Positions 17,280 through 27,229 are shown, counted from the stretch's first letter. The stretch: DNA of 46,888 nucleotides from Tolypothrix campylonemoides VB511288 (GCA_000828075.3 JXCB02000002.1:328716-375603); one strand, 5' to 3'. Numbers and translations: made by a program. The notes: a model not told the origin generated them from the letters alone.

Positions 17280-18350
17280 TTACATCGAAGTTTGTTCAGG
17301 CATCATGCATTTATCAGAGTCACAACCTGCTGGTCCTGCTTCTATTAATTCGCCGAAATCATAGCGGCTTAAAACAGCATGAAAATCTTCGGTTTGGCGA
17401 CGCATTTCCACTTCTTTCATAAGCTGTTCGTAGTGTTGTTTTGTTATTGGCTCAAAGGGTAAGCGCGGAAATGTTTGAAGATCGTCAAACCGTGCTAGGA
17501 GTGCGGCGCTAATGTAGCCTTGATCATCTCTGATAGCTTCATATATGCGAGTTCCCAAGGCTTCAACTTCATTTTCCCGTAGTTCAATGGTGGCAGAGGT
17601 GTTATGTGTCACATAAAATTTCTGCACTTGCATATAGAAATCCATTTGGGCGATCGCACTAAATTTACTGATATCTATTTGATCAGCGCCTGGTAAATCA
17701 GCCCAAAGTACAGAGACTGGAATTTCCACAAGCCATTCGCTAACTCGGGGATCAAAGGGATCATTTAACAAGTTACCTTGTTCATCTTTGTCAGATTGAG
17801 AAGGTATGACATTGTAGCCGTAGTCAATACAAGCTAAAGCTACGGGATCATTTTTGCGGAAGGTGATCCGACGAAGAAATCTTTGTGCCTTGGGCGGATG
17901 CCATCCTGGGCTAGCACCTGTTAATAAAGACTTGGTACCGCTTGGTTGAACTGTGGTACAGCGATTTGGACGTTTGAGATTGTGGCGATCGCAGTACTCC
18001 CAAACAACACGCTGCACAGTATTTTTCCAAAAACTTAGGTATTCTTCCTCTTGACGCTTAAATGCAAGTCCTTGAGCAGTCGCAGGTCTTCCTTGTTCCC
18101 ACCAACGTAACCAATCTACCCCAAAAGCTTGAACAAAGAAATCAAATAACCCTGTGAAAGAAACACCAACAATAGGGTCTAATTCACGGCTGTACTGATA
18201 GCGTGGTTCAAGAAATTTGTGATGCAAAAGTGCAGCTACAGATAAAGCACCTGCTGTAAAAGCCTCCTCTTGTTCTTTGTAGTTATTTGGATCTATTTGA
18301 TTTAGGTGAATTTCTGCCAAGTTGCAGTGAAAATTCGAGCCAATAATTTC
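17280..18350 (-). CDS. nrdJ: Class II ribonucleotide reductase, exon 2 (C-terminal 356 residues)
   Basis: This is the second exon of the B12-dependent reductase. After removal of the intron it joins exon 1 to give NPCG-EIIGSNFHCNL, the active-site segment with the radical cysteine (in PCG) and its partner cysteine (in FHCNL). Other catalytic-subunit features are IVGVSFTGLFDF, the TVQPSGTKSLLTGASPGWHPP loop, and the C-terminal redox pair Cys-x4-Cys in GCDSDKCMMPEQ. An ATG at 18353-18351 makes the exon look like a separate gene, but that ATG is the last three bases of the intron. Without exon 1 the product would lack the nucleotide- and effector-binding parts. Confidence 0.92.
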   Translation of the reverse strand, partial: EIIGSNFHCNLAEIHLNQIDPNNYKEQEEAFTAGALSVAALLHHKFLEPRYQYSRELDPIVGVSFTGLFDFFVQAFGVDWLRWWEQGRPATAQGLAFKRQEEEYLSFWKNTVQRVVWEYCDRHNLKRPNRCTTVQPSGTKSLLTGASPGWHPPKAQRFLRRITFRKNDPVALACIDYGYNVIPSQSDKDEQGNLLNDPFDPRVSEWLVEIPVSVLWADLPGADQIDISKFSAIAQMDFYMQVQKFYVTHNTSATIELRENEVEALGTRIYEAIRDDQGYISAALLARFDDLQTFPRLPFEPITKQHYEQLMKEVEMRRQTEDFHAVLSRYDFGELIEAGPAGCDSDKCMMPEQTSM

Positions 18351-18682
18351 CATTTTTGTTACCCTAGAGGCTTTTTATCCCCTAGTTCTACGAGTTCCTC
18401 ATTCCCCGTAGATCCGACTATATTTTCTACTAATAATTCCAAAGAGGATTAGTAGCCGGAGACTCGTGGAGCCGTTTTTCATAACGGGGGTCAAACCCAG
18501 ATTATATTCTTTTTAAACCTCAACGTTGACTGTGTATAATTATGGCTTAAATATGGTTTAAAAAGGTTCACTCTCTAGTCTGTACGGTGTCAAAGGTGCT
18601 TTAGTTCCTCTGATTACCTCGGTATTCCCAATCGCAGGGTTCACCGAATTTCTCCGGTTTTTAACGTGAGGCAAAACTATCT
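18351..18682 (-). ncRNA. Group I self-splicing intron (332 nt, no ORF) inside nrdJ
   Basis: The sequence between the NPCG and EIIG codons folds as a group I intron. P1: exon GUGUGGU (18689-18683) pairs with GCCUCAC (18672-18666), giving a U.G wobble at the 5' splice site. P3: CCGGAGA (18657-18651) with UCUCCGG (18462-18456). P4: UCGGU with ACCGA; P5: CCC with GGG. P7: GACUA (18580-18576) with UAGUC (18420-18416). P8: CUACUAAU with AUUAGUAG. P9: UCUACG with CGUAGA. An 11-bp helix between P7 and P3 (18565-18555 with 18519-18509) suggests subgroup IA. The intron ends in G at 18351. Splicing restores CGEIIG exactly; its third and fourth codons' frame holds the stop TAG (18679-18677). Confidence 0.92.
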
Positions 18683-21139
18683 ACCACACGGGTTTAAACC
18701 ATAGCGAGCCAAACGATGCTCTAACTCACTTTCAGGTATTTGAGGATAATTCTCCTGCAACCAATCTTTGGCTTTTCCCTCAGCGTATGCTTTGAGGAAA
18801 TCCACTTTTTGTGCATTATTTCTCAAAAGGTCACAGTTAGCTCTGGCAACAGCTTCACCAGCCCATTGAATTGCGCCTTCGCCGCTGTAGTATTGTTTAC
18901 GGACAGCATCAAGACATTCTTGTAATGTGGGCTTTTGGTGAAAAACTCTTGTGTGGTTCGCCATTCTTAGAGCATCACGCTCTGGATCGATGCGCCAATT
19001 GCCATTTTCATCCTGCTGCCAAAGATTGTTCTTAGCATCTGCAAACAGATGATCCTCACTGAAACCTTGACGCATGCCAGCACTGTTATGCGTTAGATAG
19101 CCATCGCAGTAGAAGCAATGAGCTTCTTCGACTTCAATATCATAAGTTTGGACATGATCGTAGCTGCCAAAACCTTTGACAGTGACTGGAACATCGAGTG
19201 AAATGTCCGACTCAGCAATATAGCGTTCATAGTTGGCATCCACCAAGCGCGATCCTTGAAATCCCATTTCTCGCATCTCGCTATAGGTATAAGCCTCCCG
19301 CATCATGACACCAGGAACGGTGAAGCCGTACATTTTCAATCCTTGTCTCAGCTGTCCCTTAATGCTGTGGGGAGCAATAAGAGCGTTGTAACGCTCTTTC
19401 AGCGCTGGAATGGTAAGGTTGTACTTAGCTTGCCATCCTTGCTTTTGAGGATGAGTGATCGTCATTCTACCAGCGATCGCCAAGCTGGATAAAACTGCTG
19501 CGACTTGTCTGATAAATGAGCGGTAAACTGTTGTAACTAGCTGCGGTGGACGGTTATTGACAGCACCATCGCTATCCATTAATCCTGCCAGATAAGCTGC
19601 TCGGATATCTACTGAACCCTGGAGAATAAAACTGGGAACTTCCAGAGAAACATTAGGCTGCTTGATATATCGATGGAAATATTCTGCCAATCTTATAGAT
19701 GAGCAAATTGATTTGGCAGTGTTTTCACCCTTGGTTATGCTGTGACTAGCAGTCAGCCCAAATAAAGCTAAAGCAGAATCTATTTTGGCTTGAATTCCTG
19801 CCGTAAGTTCTGTATCTGAACTGTTCATTGACCATTCAACACGACCGTATGGCTTATCATGCTTATTGCGACCAAGAGCAACATAGCCATCACCGTGGGT
19901 AAAACCTATCAGCCAAGCGACTTCTGATGTCAGATCAGGAATAATAAACGACTTAGCGGTTCGACTTTGAGATGGTCTTTTTTCTGTAAAGTCAACAGGC
20001 AAATGCGTCACTGTACCTGGTAGTACTTGTGTATTGTGTAAGAGGCGATCGCCCTCTACTAAACTTGCCGCTGACTTCCAGACAATCCCCCCTTTAGCAT
20101 CCGCAAGAACTGCTTGTCTATGGTTTAAAGTTGCTCTTGGGTAGGTAGCGTTGGTTTCAATTTCATAGACATCCTGAAATCCTTGGTCAAATTTATCAAC
20201 CACTCGCCGAAATCCCAAGGGGGTTTGCACTAAGTCACCCACTTGGACATTACGAATGGGAATCAGACCTTTGGAGGTATGAACCAAGGCATCTTCAGGT
20301 AGACATCTTCTGATATTACCTGCAACAATTGTGACAGCTGCTTCATCAATCAATAAACAGCATTCAACGGAGTTTAACTGTCGTCCTACAGCTTTATTCA
20401 GGATAGATGCACAACGCTGGTAAAGCCCAGGCAATTTTACAGGATTAGCAACGCCTCCAAAGCCATTGAGAGGTTCTCCTGCTTGACGTACATCGCTAAT
20501 ATCAACAATGACTTGAACGTCTCCACAAAAGCGTTCATCAGTTGAAAGTTCCAACAGGCTTTGATATGATTTCACCCAACCTTGACGGCTATCGCCAACG
20601 TAAATAGTGACGATATTGCCTTCTATGTTGACTTCTGTCTCTTCACGACGCTTATCAACAGGAGTACTACCAATTTCACCCTGCACTTGTACTTGAAGAC
20701 GATTGCGGATTGGAGGCAACTGGTTAATATATTGTGGTTCTAGAACTGCTCCAGTGCCACACCCCATCATTGCCAAATCCACCATTAACCCGAAAGCGCT
20801 CCAGTCTTGCAGGTTGGTAGATGTACAATTGTACGCTCCAGAAAAGTTTTTTTGTTCTTTTAGCCAGTTTGTACCGCCTACCCATAACCAACGCCCACTG
20901 GGTAAAGCTTTTAAGTTTCGCTGCATCCGCTCTAAGATATCAGCCTCATGTGGAAGTAGCTTCCCGAGAGTGATTAAAGCTTGGAGGGTGCGATCGCACA
21001 CCTGATCCCAAGTCTCCCTTACCTCAGCCTCTTGACGGCGGCTGTAGGTTCTAAAAAACACTGGGTTAGCAGCTGGGGCAGTTTCTGGAAATTTTGCACT
21101 AGTAAAGCGTTTTCTTTCAAGCTCACGAACCATAATCAA
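18683..21139 (-). CDS. nrdJ: Class II (adenosylcobalamin-dependent) ribonucleotide reductase, exon 1, with in-frame intein
   Basis: Exon 1 encodes 819 residues: extein 1-278, intein 279-685 and extein 686-819. The enzyme converts ribonucleotides to deoxyribonucleotides using a B12-derived radical. Family features are SGRWLWVGGT, GAYNCTSTN with a conserved cysteine (105), the MGCGTGAVL loop, INECCLL-like SVECCLLIDEAA, and GNIRR|SAGMRQG across the intein site. The exon ends in LNPCG, where the group I intron begins. Spliced exteins total 278+134+356 = 768 residues, a normal size. The start may be M1 or M3 (MVRELERKRF). A pipeline unaware of the intron would call two genes or a frameshift. The window also holds a B12 synthesis gene (8057-9556). 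Confidence 0.93.
19085..20305 (-). mobile_element. Intein with LAGLIDADG homing endonuclease in nrdJ (407 residues)
   Basis: Precursor residues 279-685 form a complete intein. Block A is CLPEDALVHT with nucleophile Cys279; block B has TLNH (337-340). Two LAGLIDADG-type endonuclease helices are WLIGFTHGDG (409-418) and YLAGLMDSDG (515-524), both with acidic catalytic residues. Block F is YDIEVEEAHCFYCDG and block G is YLTHN with His684 and Asn685, followed by Ser686 as the +1 residue. All splicing residues are present, so protein splicing should be active and yield GNIRR-SAGMRQG. The endonuclease looks intact, which suggests relatively recent mobility. Confidence 0.95.
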
Positions 21140-21344
21140 GTCTTGTTGCTCGCTGACATAGATTATGACTATACGGCAAGTGAATGAGAGGGTAAAGGTT
21201 GAAAAATTGATGAATTTGCGCTACCTATACGGCTGCACTCATTGTGGTAAAATTTTATAGCTATTTTCGTTGAAACAAAATACAGTTCCATTAATGGAAA
21301 AGTATATAATGTCCAATTAGCGAGTCAAAATCTTATTTCATAAA

Positions 21345-21956
21345 ATGGGGGTAGATATGTGTGAATCCCTATCAGGGATTGAAAATGTTGCCCCTTGGCG
21401 TTCCCCCCTCGCCCGTGCTTTGCACCGTAATCGTAGCCAGCCCCACTCGCGCTACTTTCAACTGGCAACTGTCCAAACTGACGGACGCCCCGCTAATCGT
21501 ACTGTTGTTTTTCGGGGGTTTCTAGGGGATACCAATCTGCTGAAAATCATCACAGATACACGCAGTCAAAAATTCGACCAAATACTTCATCAGCGTTGGG
21601 CAGAAGCTTGCTGGTATTTTACCGTGACTCGTGAGCAATTCCGCATAGCAGGAGAACTGAGTTTTATCGATGGTAATCATCCTGACTTAGAACTGCAAAA
21701 AGCTCGTCAGTTAACCTGGCAAGACCTTTCAGACAATGCTCGTTTACAATTCGCTTGGCCCCATCCTGGAAAACCTAGAGATCATCAACAAGCTTTCTCA
21801 TCATCCCTTCTTGATCCCGCTAGTCCTCCACCTAATTTTTCCTTGTTATTGTTTGATCCCACTCAGGTGGATCATTTAGAATTGCGCGGCGATCCCCAAA
21901 ATCGTTGGTCTTATCTGCGTGGTAACACTTGGTCTACGACTGCAATTAATCCGTGA
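21345..21956 (+). CDS. PPOX-type FMN flavoprotein (pyridoxamine 5'-phosphate oxidase family)
   Basis: The 203-residue protein has the split-barrel FMN-binding fold of the pyridoxamine-phosphate-oxidase family: APWRSPLARALHRNR, SRYFQLATVQTDGRPANRTVVFRGF, then ITDTRSQKFDQI and the closing PQNRWSYLRG with the C-terminal Arg/Trp of the family. It belongs to a cyanobacterial subgroup whose substrate is not known to me. The start may be ATG 21345 or ATG 21357 (MCESLSG). It diverges from nrdJ, with 205 bp between them for both promoters. Confidence 0.88.
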   Translation: MGVDMCESLSGIENVAPWRSPLARALHRNRSQPHSRYFQLATVQTDGRPANRTVVFRGFLGDTNLLKIITDTRSQKFDQILHQRWAEACWYFTVTREQFRIAGELSFIDGNHPDLELQKARQLTWQDLSDNARLQFAWPHPGKPRDHQQAFSSSLLDPASPPPNFSLLLFDPTQVDHLELRGDPQNRWSYLRGNTWSTTAINP

Positions 21957-22080
21957 AGAATTTCTGTCCTTAAAGTTGCAAAAATGTGCTAAGTAGCTAA
22001 GTTTATATTACGAGAACAGTGAAAGAAATTGTGTCTTTTATGTATTAAATTTACAGCATTTATATGGGCAAGATACAGAA

Positions 22081-22155
22081 AGAAATAATGAACCACAGAT
22101 GGACACAGATGGACACAGATAAATAATTACTTCATTCAATTGAGTTGCGCTATAT
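22081..22155. repeat. Dispersed repeat, copy A (ACCACAGATGGACACAGAT family)
   Basis: The core GAACCACAGATGGACACAGAT, with the GGACACAGAT part doubled, is followed by AAATAATTACTTCATTCAA and GCGCTATA. Copies with the same order of parts occur at 27230-27293 and, shortened, at 38399-38430. Confidence 0.85.
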
Positions 22156-22252
22156 GAATTCTTTGGGCTTCCAAACAGTTGTATGTACTAAAACTACCAA
22201 AGAAAAACAGCCAAAAAACTTATTTCTTGGCTTTTTTCCAGTGCGGAAGTTC

Positions 22253-22330
22253 GTAGTGAGGACTTTAGTCCTCTTTACCACAAAGCAAGGACTGAAGTCC
22301 TTACTACAAATAAGTTTTCTTATGGACAAT
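22253..22330. repeat. Palindromic dispersed repeat, copy 1
   Basis: Arms 22253-22272 and 22288-22307 are inverted copies (18 of 20 matching) built on GGACTTTAGTCC and GGACTGAAGTCC. A tail AAATAAGTTTTCTTATGGAC follows. A degraded copy with the same tail lies at 36845-36928. A short open frame across it (22145-22333) is probably chance. Confidence 0.8.
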
Positions 22331-22360
22331 TAAGCGAACACGATAGAACTCGCTTGCTCG

Positions 22361-23155
22361 TTAAATTCCAGAGCCATCCAAGAACTCCTCTATTATCTTA
22401 TTTTCCAAGCGACAACTCGTGTGCTTTTCTGCCAAAGATGCCTCATCAGTTAATATATGAGAATTTGGAACGCTAGGTATTTGAAATGCTGAGTTAAGAG
22501 GAGAAAATGAAACTTTTTGCTGTGTTTGTTGCAGCTGTTGAATTTGCTGTTCAAGTTGCTCAAGCCTATCTACTAAAGCACGTATCACTTGGGCTTCAGC
22601 ATCTGGTAAACTTCCGTGTTCTAGTGGGTTTACTCGAACGCCAGCGCGAAAGATAATTCGACCAGGAACGCCAACCACAGTACAGTCGGGTGGCACATCA
22701 CGCAATACAACTGAGCCAGCACCAATACGGACATTGTTACCAATTTGGATATTGCCCAGCACCTTGGCTCCAGCTCCAACGACAACATTTTCGCCTAAGG
22801 TAGGATGACGCTTACCGCATTCTTTACCTGTACCCCCGAGGGTGACACCTTGATAAATCAGGCTATAGTCTCCGACAATCGCCGTTTCCCCAATTACCAC
22901 ACCCATCCCGTGGTCAATAAAAACACCATGCCCAATGGCTGCACCAGGATGGATTTCAATTCCGGTCAAAAATCGAGCGATATGAGAAATTAGGCGCGGG
23001 ATAAAGGGAATACCAATGCAATAAAGCCAATGAGCTAACCTGTGCAAAAGTAGAGCTTGCAAACCGGGGTAGCAAAACAATACTTCCAACCAGTTACGAG
23101 CAGCTGGATCGCGTTCAAAGATGATGCGGAAGTCAGTAATGAGTGTAGATAGCAC
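22361..23155 (-). CDS. cysE: Serine O-acetyltransferase
   Basis: The 264-residue enzyme acetylates serine with acetyl-CoA, the first step of cysteine synthesis. The N-terminal helical part ([38 protein letters not shown]) leads into the left-handed beta-helix of hexapeptide repeats: [61 protein letters not shown]. The His of DHG and the GGTGK loop are in the active site. A C-terminal extension (about 200-264) has a Gln-rich coiled coil ([13 protein letters not shown]) and a variable tail; the short C-terminal tail of some homologues binds cysteine synthase, but that function is not evident here. Confidence 0.95.
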   Translation of the reverse strand: MLSTLITDFRIIFERDPAARNWLEVLFCYPGLQALLLHRLAHWLYCIGIPFIPRLISHIARFLTGIEIHPGAAIGHGVFIDHGMGVVIGETAIVGDYSLIYQGVTLGGTGKECGKRHPTLGENVVVGAGAKVLGNIQIGNNVRIGAGSVVLRDVPPDCTVVGVPGRIIFRAGVRVNPLEHGSLPDAEAQVIRALVDRLEQLEQQIQQLQQTQQKVSFSPLNSAFQIPSVPNSHILTDEASLAEKHTSCRLENKIIEEFLDGSGI

Positions 23156-23374
23156 GCTTCTATTACCCTAGTTTTGCCAATCTAGTCAAACTCTATATTA
23201 ACGTCCTATGTCCATGCATAATTGTTCAAAATCCTAAGGTTTTTTCTTTTGGGTTTCAAACCGGCAGGATCACAAGAAAGCAGGGGAAGAAGAGGAAACT
23301 TCTTCTCCTGCACCCTCTGTACTCCCTGTACCTTAAACAGCTACAGCTTTGTTTATGGGAATTTCGGAATTGAA

Positions 23375-25069
23375 CTAGCTATTGAATTGGAAAAACACAC
23401 CGCCTTTGAGTAATCCCGTGTCACCCCCATAACTACTGACTGTAAGCGATCGCAAATCTTTAAAAAACGGCTTACTCAAGACTTCCACAAACTTAAGAAT
23501 TGGTAGTTGACGCTCTAAAATCTCCTGACTCTTTGTCCAGTCGAGATATACGTAGCCTTGATTCGGTTGAGGAATAGCAGCAATACTGTCTTGGAAATTG
23601 CGACTGTTGATTAAGGAGTTATTTTTAGCTGTCAAAGCTTGATCAATAGCCTCAACAGAGGATGCGAAAATCTCGTAATTTCCCAGATCAGCACGCGCCC
23701 CTAAAACCTTCGCCTGGATTGCGAATAATTCTTGCTCTTTTACTTGATCAGATTTATTGACAGTAGCGCTTAACTGTGTCCAAGCGGAAATTTTTTGTTC
23801 GTCTACAGTGAAGGAATTCAGCGAAAGCCCTTTTGATGAGGCGAGTTCATCCAAATGAGAAATTCCTGCTGCTGTACCCTCAGATTTTTGGGCTACAAAT
23901 ATCCAATCAGGAGTTGTTTGGTCTTGACGAGGTAACAATCCTATGGCGTATTCTCCTTGCACCCAGTTGAAAATATCCTTTCTCCAGTTGATACCCCATT
24001 GTTTTTCTACATCTGCCAAAGGTGGTAATAATTTAGAAATGATATCTTGTGGGGAAGCAGATAGGGCGGCTGTCACTTGTTCCCAGAGTTGGGCTAAATC
24101 ACTGTCAGCCAAACCGTTCAAATTGGCTCCTGCAACTGCCAAACTTGCTGCAGCAGGGATATACTCCAATGCACCCACAGGTTTAGAGAGTTGTGCAGAT
24201 GGAGGTGAAGTTTTCTCCTTTGCCAGTAAAGCAGTTTCAGCTAGCAATCCTTTGGAATTGGATACCAAAGAAATAATTTGGTTGTCATAAATTTGAGCAT
24301 CGGGTTTTAACCCTTGCCATTTTGCGACTATGGGGAGATTTAGGAAAGCAACAGCCAGTGCTTCTTTGGGCAGTTGTTTGATGGCTTGTTGGTATTTGTT
24401 GGAACTGGTCAAATTGAGTTCCTCAGCCTGTACGTTATTAATAGCCTCTCGCAGCACTTTTGGATCGTTGGCAAACAAGACAAAGCTGTTGCCTACAGTT
24501 GCACCAGCAAGAGGATTTTGGTTTTTGACTTTTTCCTTCTCAAGTGAAGTGGCTTCGGTTGGAGGGATTTGATTGTCATAGATCAGCTTCACGCCTTCGT
24601 ACTGCTCAGTTGCTAAATTTGCCCCAGCCAATGCGCGTTTGGAAAACAATACCTCGACAAATTCGCGGCTTTTCTCCGGTTCAGTGGTTGCAACTGCCAT
24701 AAGATATCCTGGCTGTTGTCCGTTTTCAGAGTCACGGTCAATGTCTAAGGTGGTGACAGCCAGTGTTATTTCGTTTCCTAGCCAAGGTTTAATATCCTCT
24801 TGGTAATCTATACCCGTATTAGCCAGTAAATTTGTTTTTAATTTTGACAGTTCCCCATCACCCTCAAACCCCTGCAAGCGTTCTGGATTTACTAGCATTG
24901 ACACCATTACTGGTGCTTGTTTCGACACGAATATGGTAGCATTTGACTGTTCAGTAGAGGCGCGAGTCAACGGACTTTTGGCATAAAACCCGTTACAACC
25001 AGTGATACCAATCAACAGCAGCATAATGGTACCCGCTGCTAGAACTCTGAAGAATGAGCGTTGTGTCAT
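23375..25069 (-). CDS. DUF3352-family lipoprotein
   Basis: The 564-residue protein starts with a lipoprotein signal, MTQRSFFRVLAAGTIMLLLIGITGC, with Cys25 in the lipobox ITGC. The rest matches the cyanobacterial DUF3352 family: SKQAPVMVSMLVNPERL, a WLGNEITLAVTTLDIDRD segment, repeated YQQAIKQLPKEALAVAFLN-type modules and a central GEYAIGLLP. The function is unknown; the lipid anchor implies a periplasmic or lumenal location. The open frame continues to 25102, but the ATG at 25069 gives a proper signal sequence. Confidence 0.88.
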   Translation of the reverse strand: MTQRSFFRVLAAGTIMLLLIGITGCNGFYAKSPLTRASTEQSNATIFVSKQAPVMVSMLVNPERLQGFEGDGELSKLKTNLLANTGIDYQEDIKPWLGNEITLAVTTLDIDRDSENGQQPGYLMAVATTEPEKSREFVEVLFSKRALAGANLATEQYEGVKLIYDNQIPPTEATSLEKEKVKNQNPLAGATVGNSFVLFANDPKVLREAINNVQAEELNLTSSNKYQQAIKQLPKEALAVAFLNLPIVAKWQGLKPDAQIYDNQIISLVSNSKGLLAETALLAKEKTSPPSAQLSKPVGALEYIPAAASLAVAGANLNGLADSDLAQLWEQVTAALSASPQDIISKLLPPLADVEKQWGINWRKDIFNWVQGEYAIGLLPRQDQTTPDWIFVAQKSEGTAAGISHLDELASSKGLSLNSFTVDEQKISAWTQLSATVNKSDQVKEQELFAIQAKVLGARADLGNYEIFASSVEAIDQALTAKNNSLINSRNFQDSIAAIPQPNQGYVYLDWTKSQEILERQLPILKFVEVLSKPFFKDLRSLTVSSYGGDTGLLKGGVFFQFNS

Positions 25070-25295
25070 AATTTTTACACATACTACTAGGGGCGCAAAC
25101 ACAAATAATCAACCACCATCAGAAATATCGAAGGCAGTTCTGTTACTAGAAATTAGTTTAGTACTGAAACTTCCGCAGAAATCTATCAAAAATTAGGTTA
25201 TCTCCTACCTCTATCAAGTGATTGATACATCTACCAACCCCAAAGAACGAAGATTTCTGCCAACATAAGTAGTAGAGAATTTGTATTAAAACTTC

Positions 25296-25652
25296 ATGGC
25301 AGGTAAACCTTCACAACCATTTATCACCCAAATTAGCGTAGAGGAATTAGCGCAACGCTTATCTTCAAAAGATTCACTTCAGCTAGTAGACGTGCGCGAA
25401 CCACAAGAAGTGAGCATTGCCCACATTGACGGCTTTGTCAATCTTCCTCTGAGTCAGTTTCCGGATTGGGCAGACCAAGTCAGCACCCGATTAAATCCTG
25501 AGGCTGAAACACTTGTGCTGTGTCATCATGGCATTCGTTCTGCCCAGATGTGTCAGTGGTTAATCGTTCAAGGGTTTACAAATGTGAAAAACATTGCCGG
25601 CGGAATTGATGCCTACTCAACGTTGGTTGATCCTTCAATTCCCCAGTACTAG
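25296..25652 (+). CDS. Rhodanese-like domain protein
   Basis: The 118-residue single-domain rhodanese has the expected LQLVDVREPQEVSIAHIDGFVNLPLSQF front half and the active-site loop CHHGIRS with Cys76. Such proteins carry sulfane sulfur as a persulfide on the active cysteine; the acceptor is not known. The gene is monocistronic by spacing, diverging from the DUF3352 gene. A 7-bp stem (CTATCCT/AGGATAG) near 25717-25741 may mark its transcript end. Confidence 0.92.
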   Translation: MAGKPSQPFITQISVEELAQRLSSKDSLQLVDVREPQEVSIAHIDGFVNLPLSQFPDWADQVSTRLNPEAETLVLCHHGIRSAQMCQWLIVQGFTNVKNIAGGIDAYSTLVDPSIPQY

Positions 25653-26056
25653 CTCCTGTTTTGCACTTCTTCGACATGATGCCTTTAGGAGACTGACGAT
25701 TCCAAATTACCTTTGCTATCCTTGGCATAAGCTAGGATAGCTTTAAGTATTAATAGTTATCAGGAAATTAGTAACTTGAAATACAGCGATTTCAAGAAGC
25801 TTATGGAAGTATTCATAAGAAAGGGGCTATTTTACTTAAAATGCAAAAGCATTTCCAGCAGAGTTATGCTGTAGTTAAAGAAACTTTCTTCTCTTGCCAG
25901 TACTGAATCTTTATTCTTAACTTACTTCTTTTTACTTATTCCTGTAGAAGCTAACAGTTTGCTATCTTAACTTTACTATTATTAATCTTTTTTGGAGTTG
26001 TCTCCATAAATTTTTTCAAACTTTACTTAAAACTCGGCTTCAGTGCAAAATACATT
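25653..26056. other. Intergenic region upstream of hrcA
   Basis: This 404-bp AT-rich gap holds the hrcA promoter. Besides a short stem near 25717-25741 I see no gene. I did not find a CIRCE-type inverted repeat (TTAGCACTC-N9-GAGTGCTAA), so autoregulation of hrcA is not supported by this region. Confidence 0.5.
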
Positions 26057-27148
26057 ATGCAAGTCCACCTAACAAATCGTCAACAGCATATACTTTCGGC
26101 AACAATACGTCATTATATAGCGACAGCAGAACCTGTTGGTTCTAAAACTCTTGTTGATGAGTACAACCTTGGTGTGAGTTCAGCAACAATCCGCAATGTC
26201 ATGGGCGTGTTGGAAAAAGCTGGGTTACTGTACCAACCTCACACTTCTGCTGGACGCGTACCTTCTGACTCTGGCTACCGCATTTATGTTGACCAGCTCA
26301 TTACACCTTCTGAAACTTTAGCACGAGAGGTAGAACTGTCACTGCAAAAGCGGCTCAAGTGGGAAGATTGGAGTTTGGAAGCTCTACTGCAAGGAGCGGC
26401 GCACATTTTAGCAACCCTAAGTGGTTGTATTACCTTGATTACCATGCCGCAAACCGCGACAGCAGTGTTGAGACATTTACAACTGGTGCAAATAGAAACA
26501 GGACGGGTGATGCTGATTGTGGTGACGGATGGATATGAGACACATTCAGCATTGATGGATTTACCGCAAGCCTCGAAGGATACACAACCAGATGCAGAAG
26601 TCATCGACCGGGAGTTACAGATTGTCTCTAACTTTTTGAATAGCCACTTGCGCGGACGAAGCATAACTGAATTAGCCAGCCTGAAATGGAGCCAATTAGA
26701 CCGAGAGTTTCAAATATATGGCGAATTCTTGAAAAAATCAATTGCAGAGTTCGCCCATCGCACTCTCACACCATCTGCGGCACAAATTATGGTTCGCGGT
26801 GTTGCGGAGGTTTTGCGCCAGCCAGAGTTTTCGGAATTACAGCAAGTGCAAATGCTGATCCACCTGTTGGAAGAAGAACAAGACCAACTGTGGCGATTAA
26901 TATTTGAAGAGCAGCCGGAGACTGAGGAAGTGGGTAAACCACGAGTTACTGTTCGTATTGGCTCAGAAAACCCTCTAGAACCTATACGCACTTGCTCGTT
27001 GATTTCTTCCACCTACCGTCGGGGTTCCGTAGCAGTAGGTAGCGTGGGAGTTTTGGGACCAACGCGCCTAGATTATGAAGGTGCGATCGCAGTGGTGGCT
27101 GCTGCTGCTGATTATCTATCGGAAGCTTTCAGTTATTTCAATCCCTAA
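26057..27148 (+). CDS. hrcA: Heat-inducible transcription repressor HrcA
   Basis: The 363-residue protein matches HrcA, which binds CIRCE operators and represses groESL and related chaperone genes until heat stress. The N-terminal winged helix contains [61 protein letters not shown], the family's best-known segment. The C-terminal half has the GAF-like and dimerisation parts ending in [22 protein letters not shown]. No chaperone gene lies in the window. A CIRCE site is not seen upstream. Confidence 0.96.
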   Translation: MQVHLTNRQQHILSATIRHYIATAEPVGSKTLVDEYNLGVSSATIRNVMGVLEKAGLLYQPHTSAGRVPSDSGYRIYVDQLITPSETLAREVELSLQKRLKWEDWSLEALLQGAAHILATLSGCITLITMPQTATAVLRHLQLVQIETGRVMLIVVTDGYETHSALMDLPQASKDTQPDAEVIDRELQIVSNFLNSHLRGRSITELASLKWSQLDREFQIYGEFLKKSIAEFAHRTLTPSAAQIMVRGVAEVLRQPEFSELQQVQMLIHLLEEEQDQLWRLIFEEQPETEEVGKPRVTVRIGSENPLEPIRTCSLISSTYRRGSVAVGSVGVLGPTRLDYEGAIAVVAAAADYLSEAFSYFNP

Positions 27149-27229
27149 TAGGGATTTATGAGTTTGGGCGCTCTCAAACTCATAAAAAAATACCATTTAT
27201 AACGGTTCTCAATTGAGTGCAATACATTA

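Noticed and set aside
18351-18682. nrdJ as a frameshifted pseudogene or two separate genes
   Set aside because: The break lies exactly at a conserved codon boundary, the gap has full group I core pairing, and removing it restores the motif; a random frameshift would not do this.
22145-22333. Plus-strand open frame of 62 codons
   Set aside because: It lies across a palindromic dispersed repeat, with no recognisable protein features and no homologous context.
25653-26056. CIRCE operator upstream of hrcA
   Set aside because: I looked for TTAGCACTC-N9-GAGTGCTAA in the gap and found no match.
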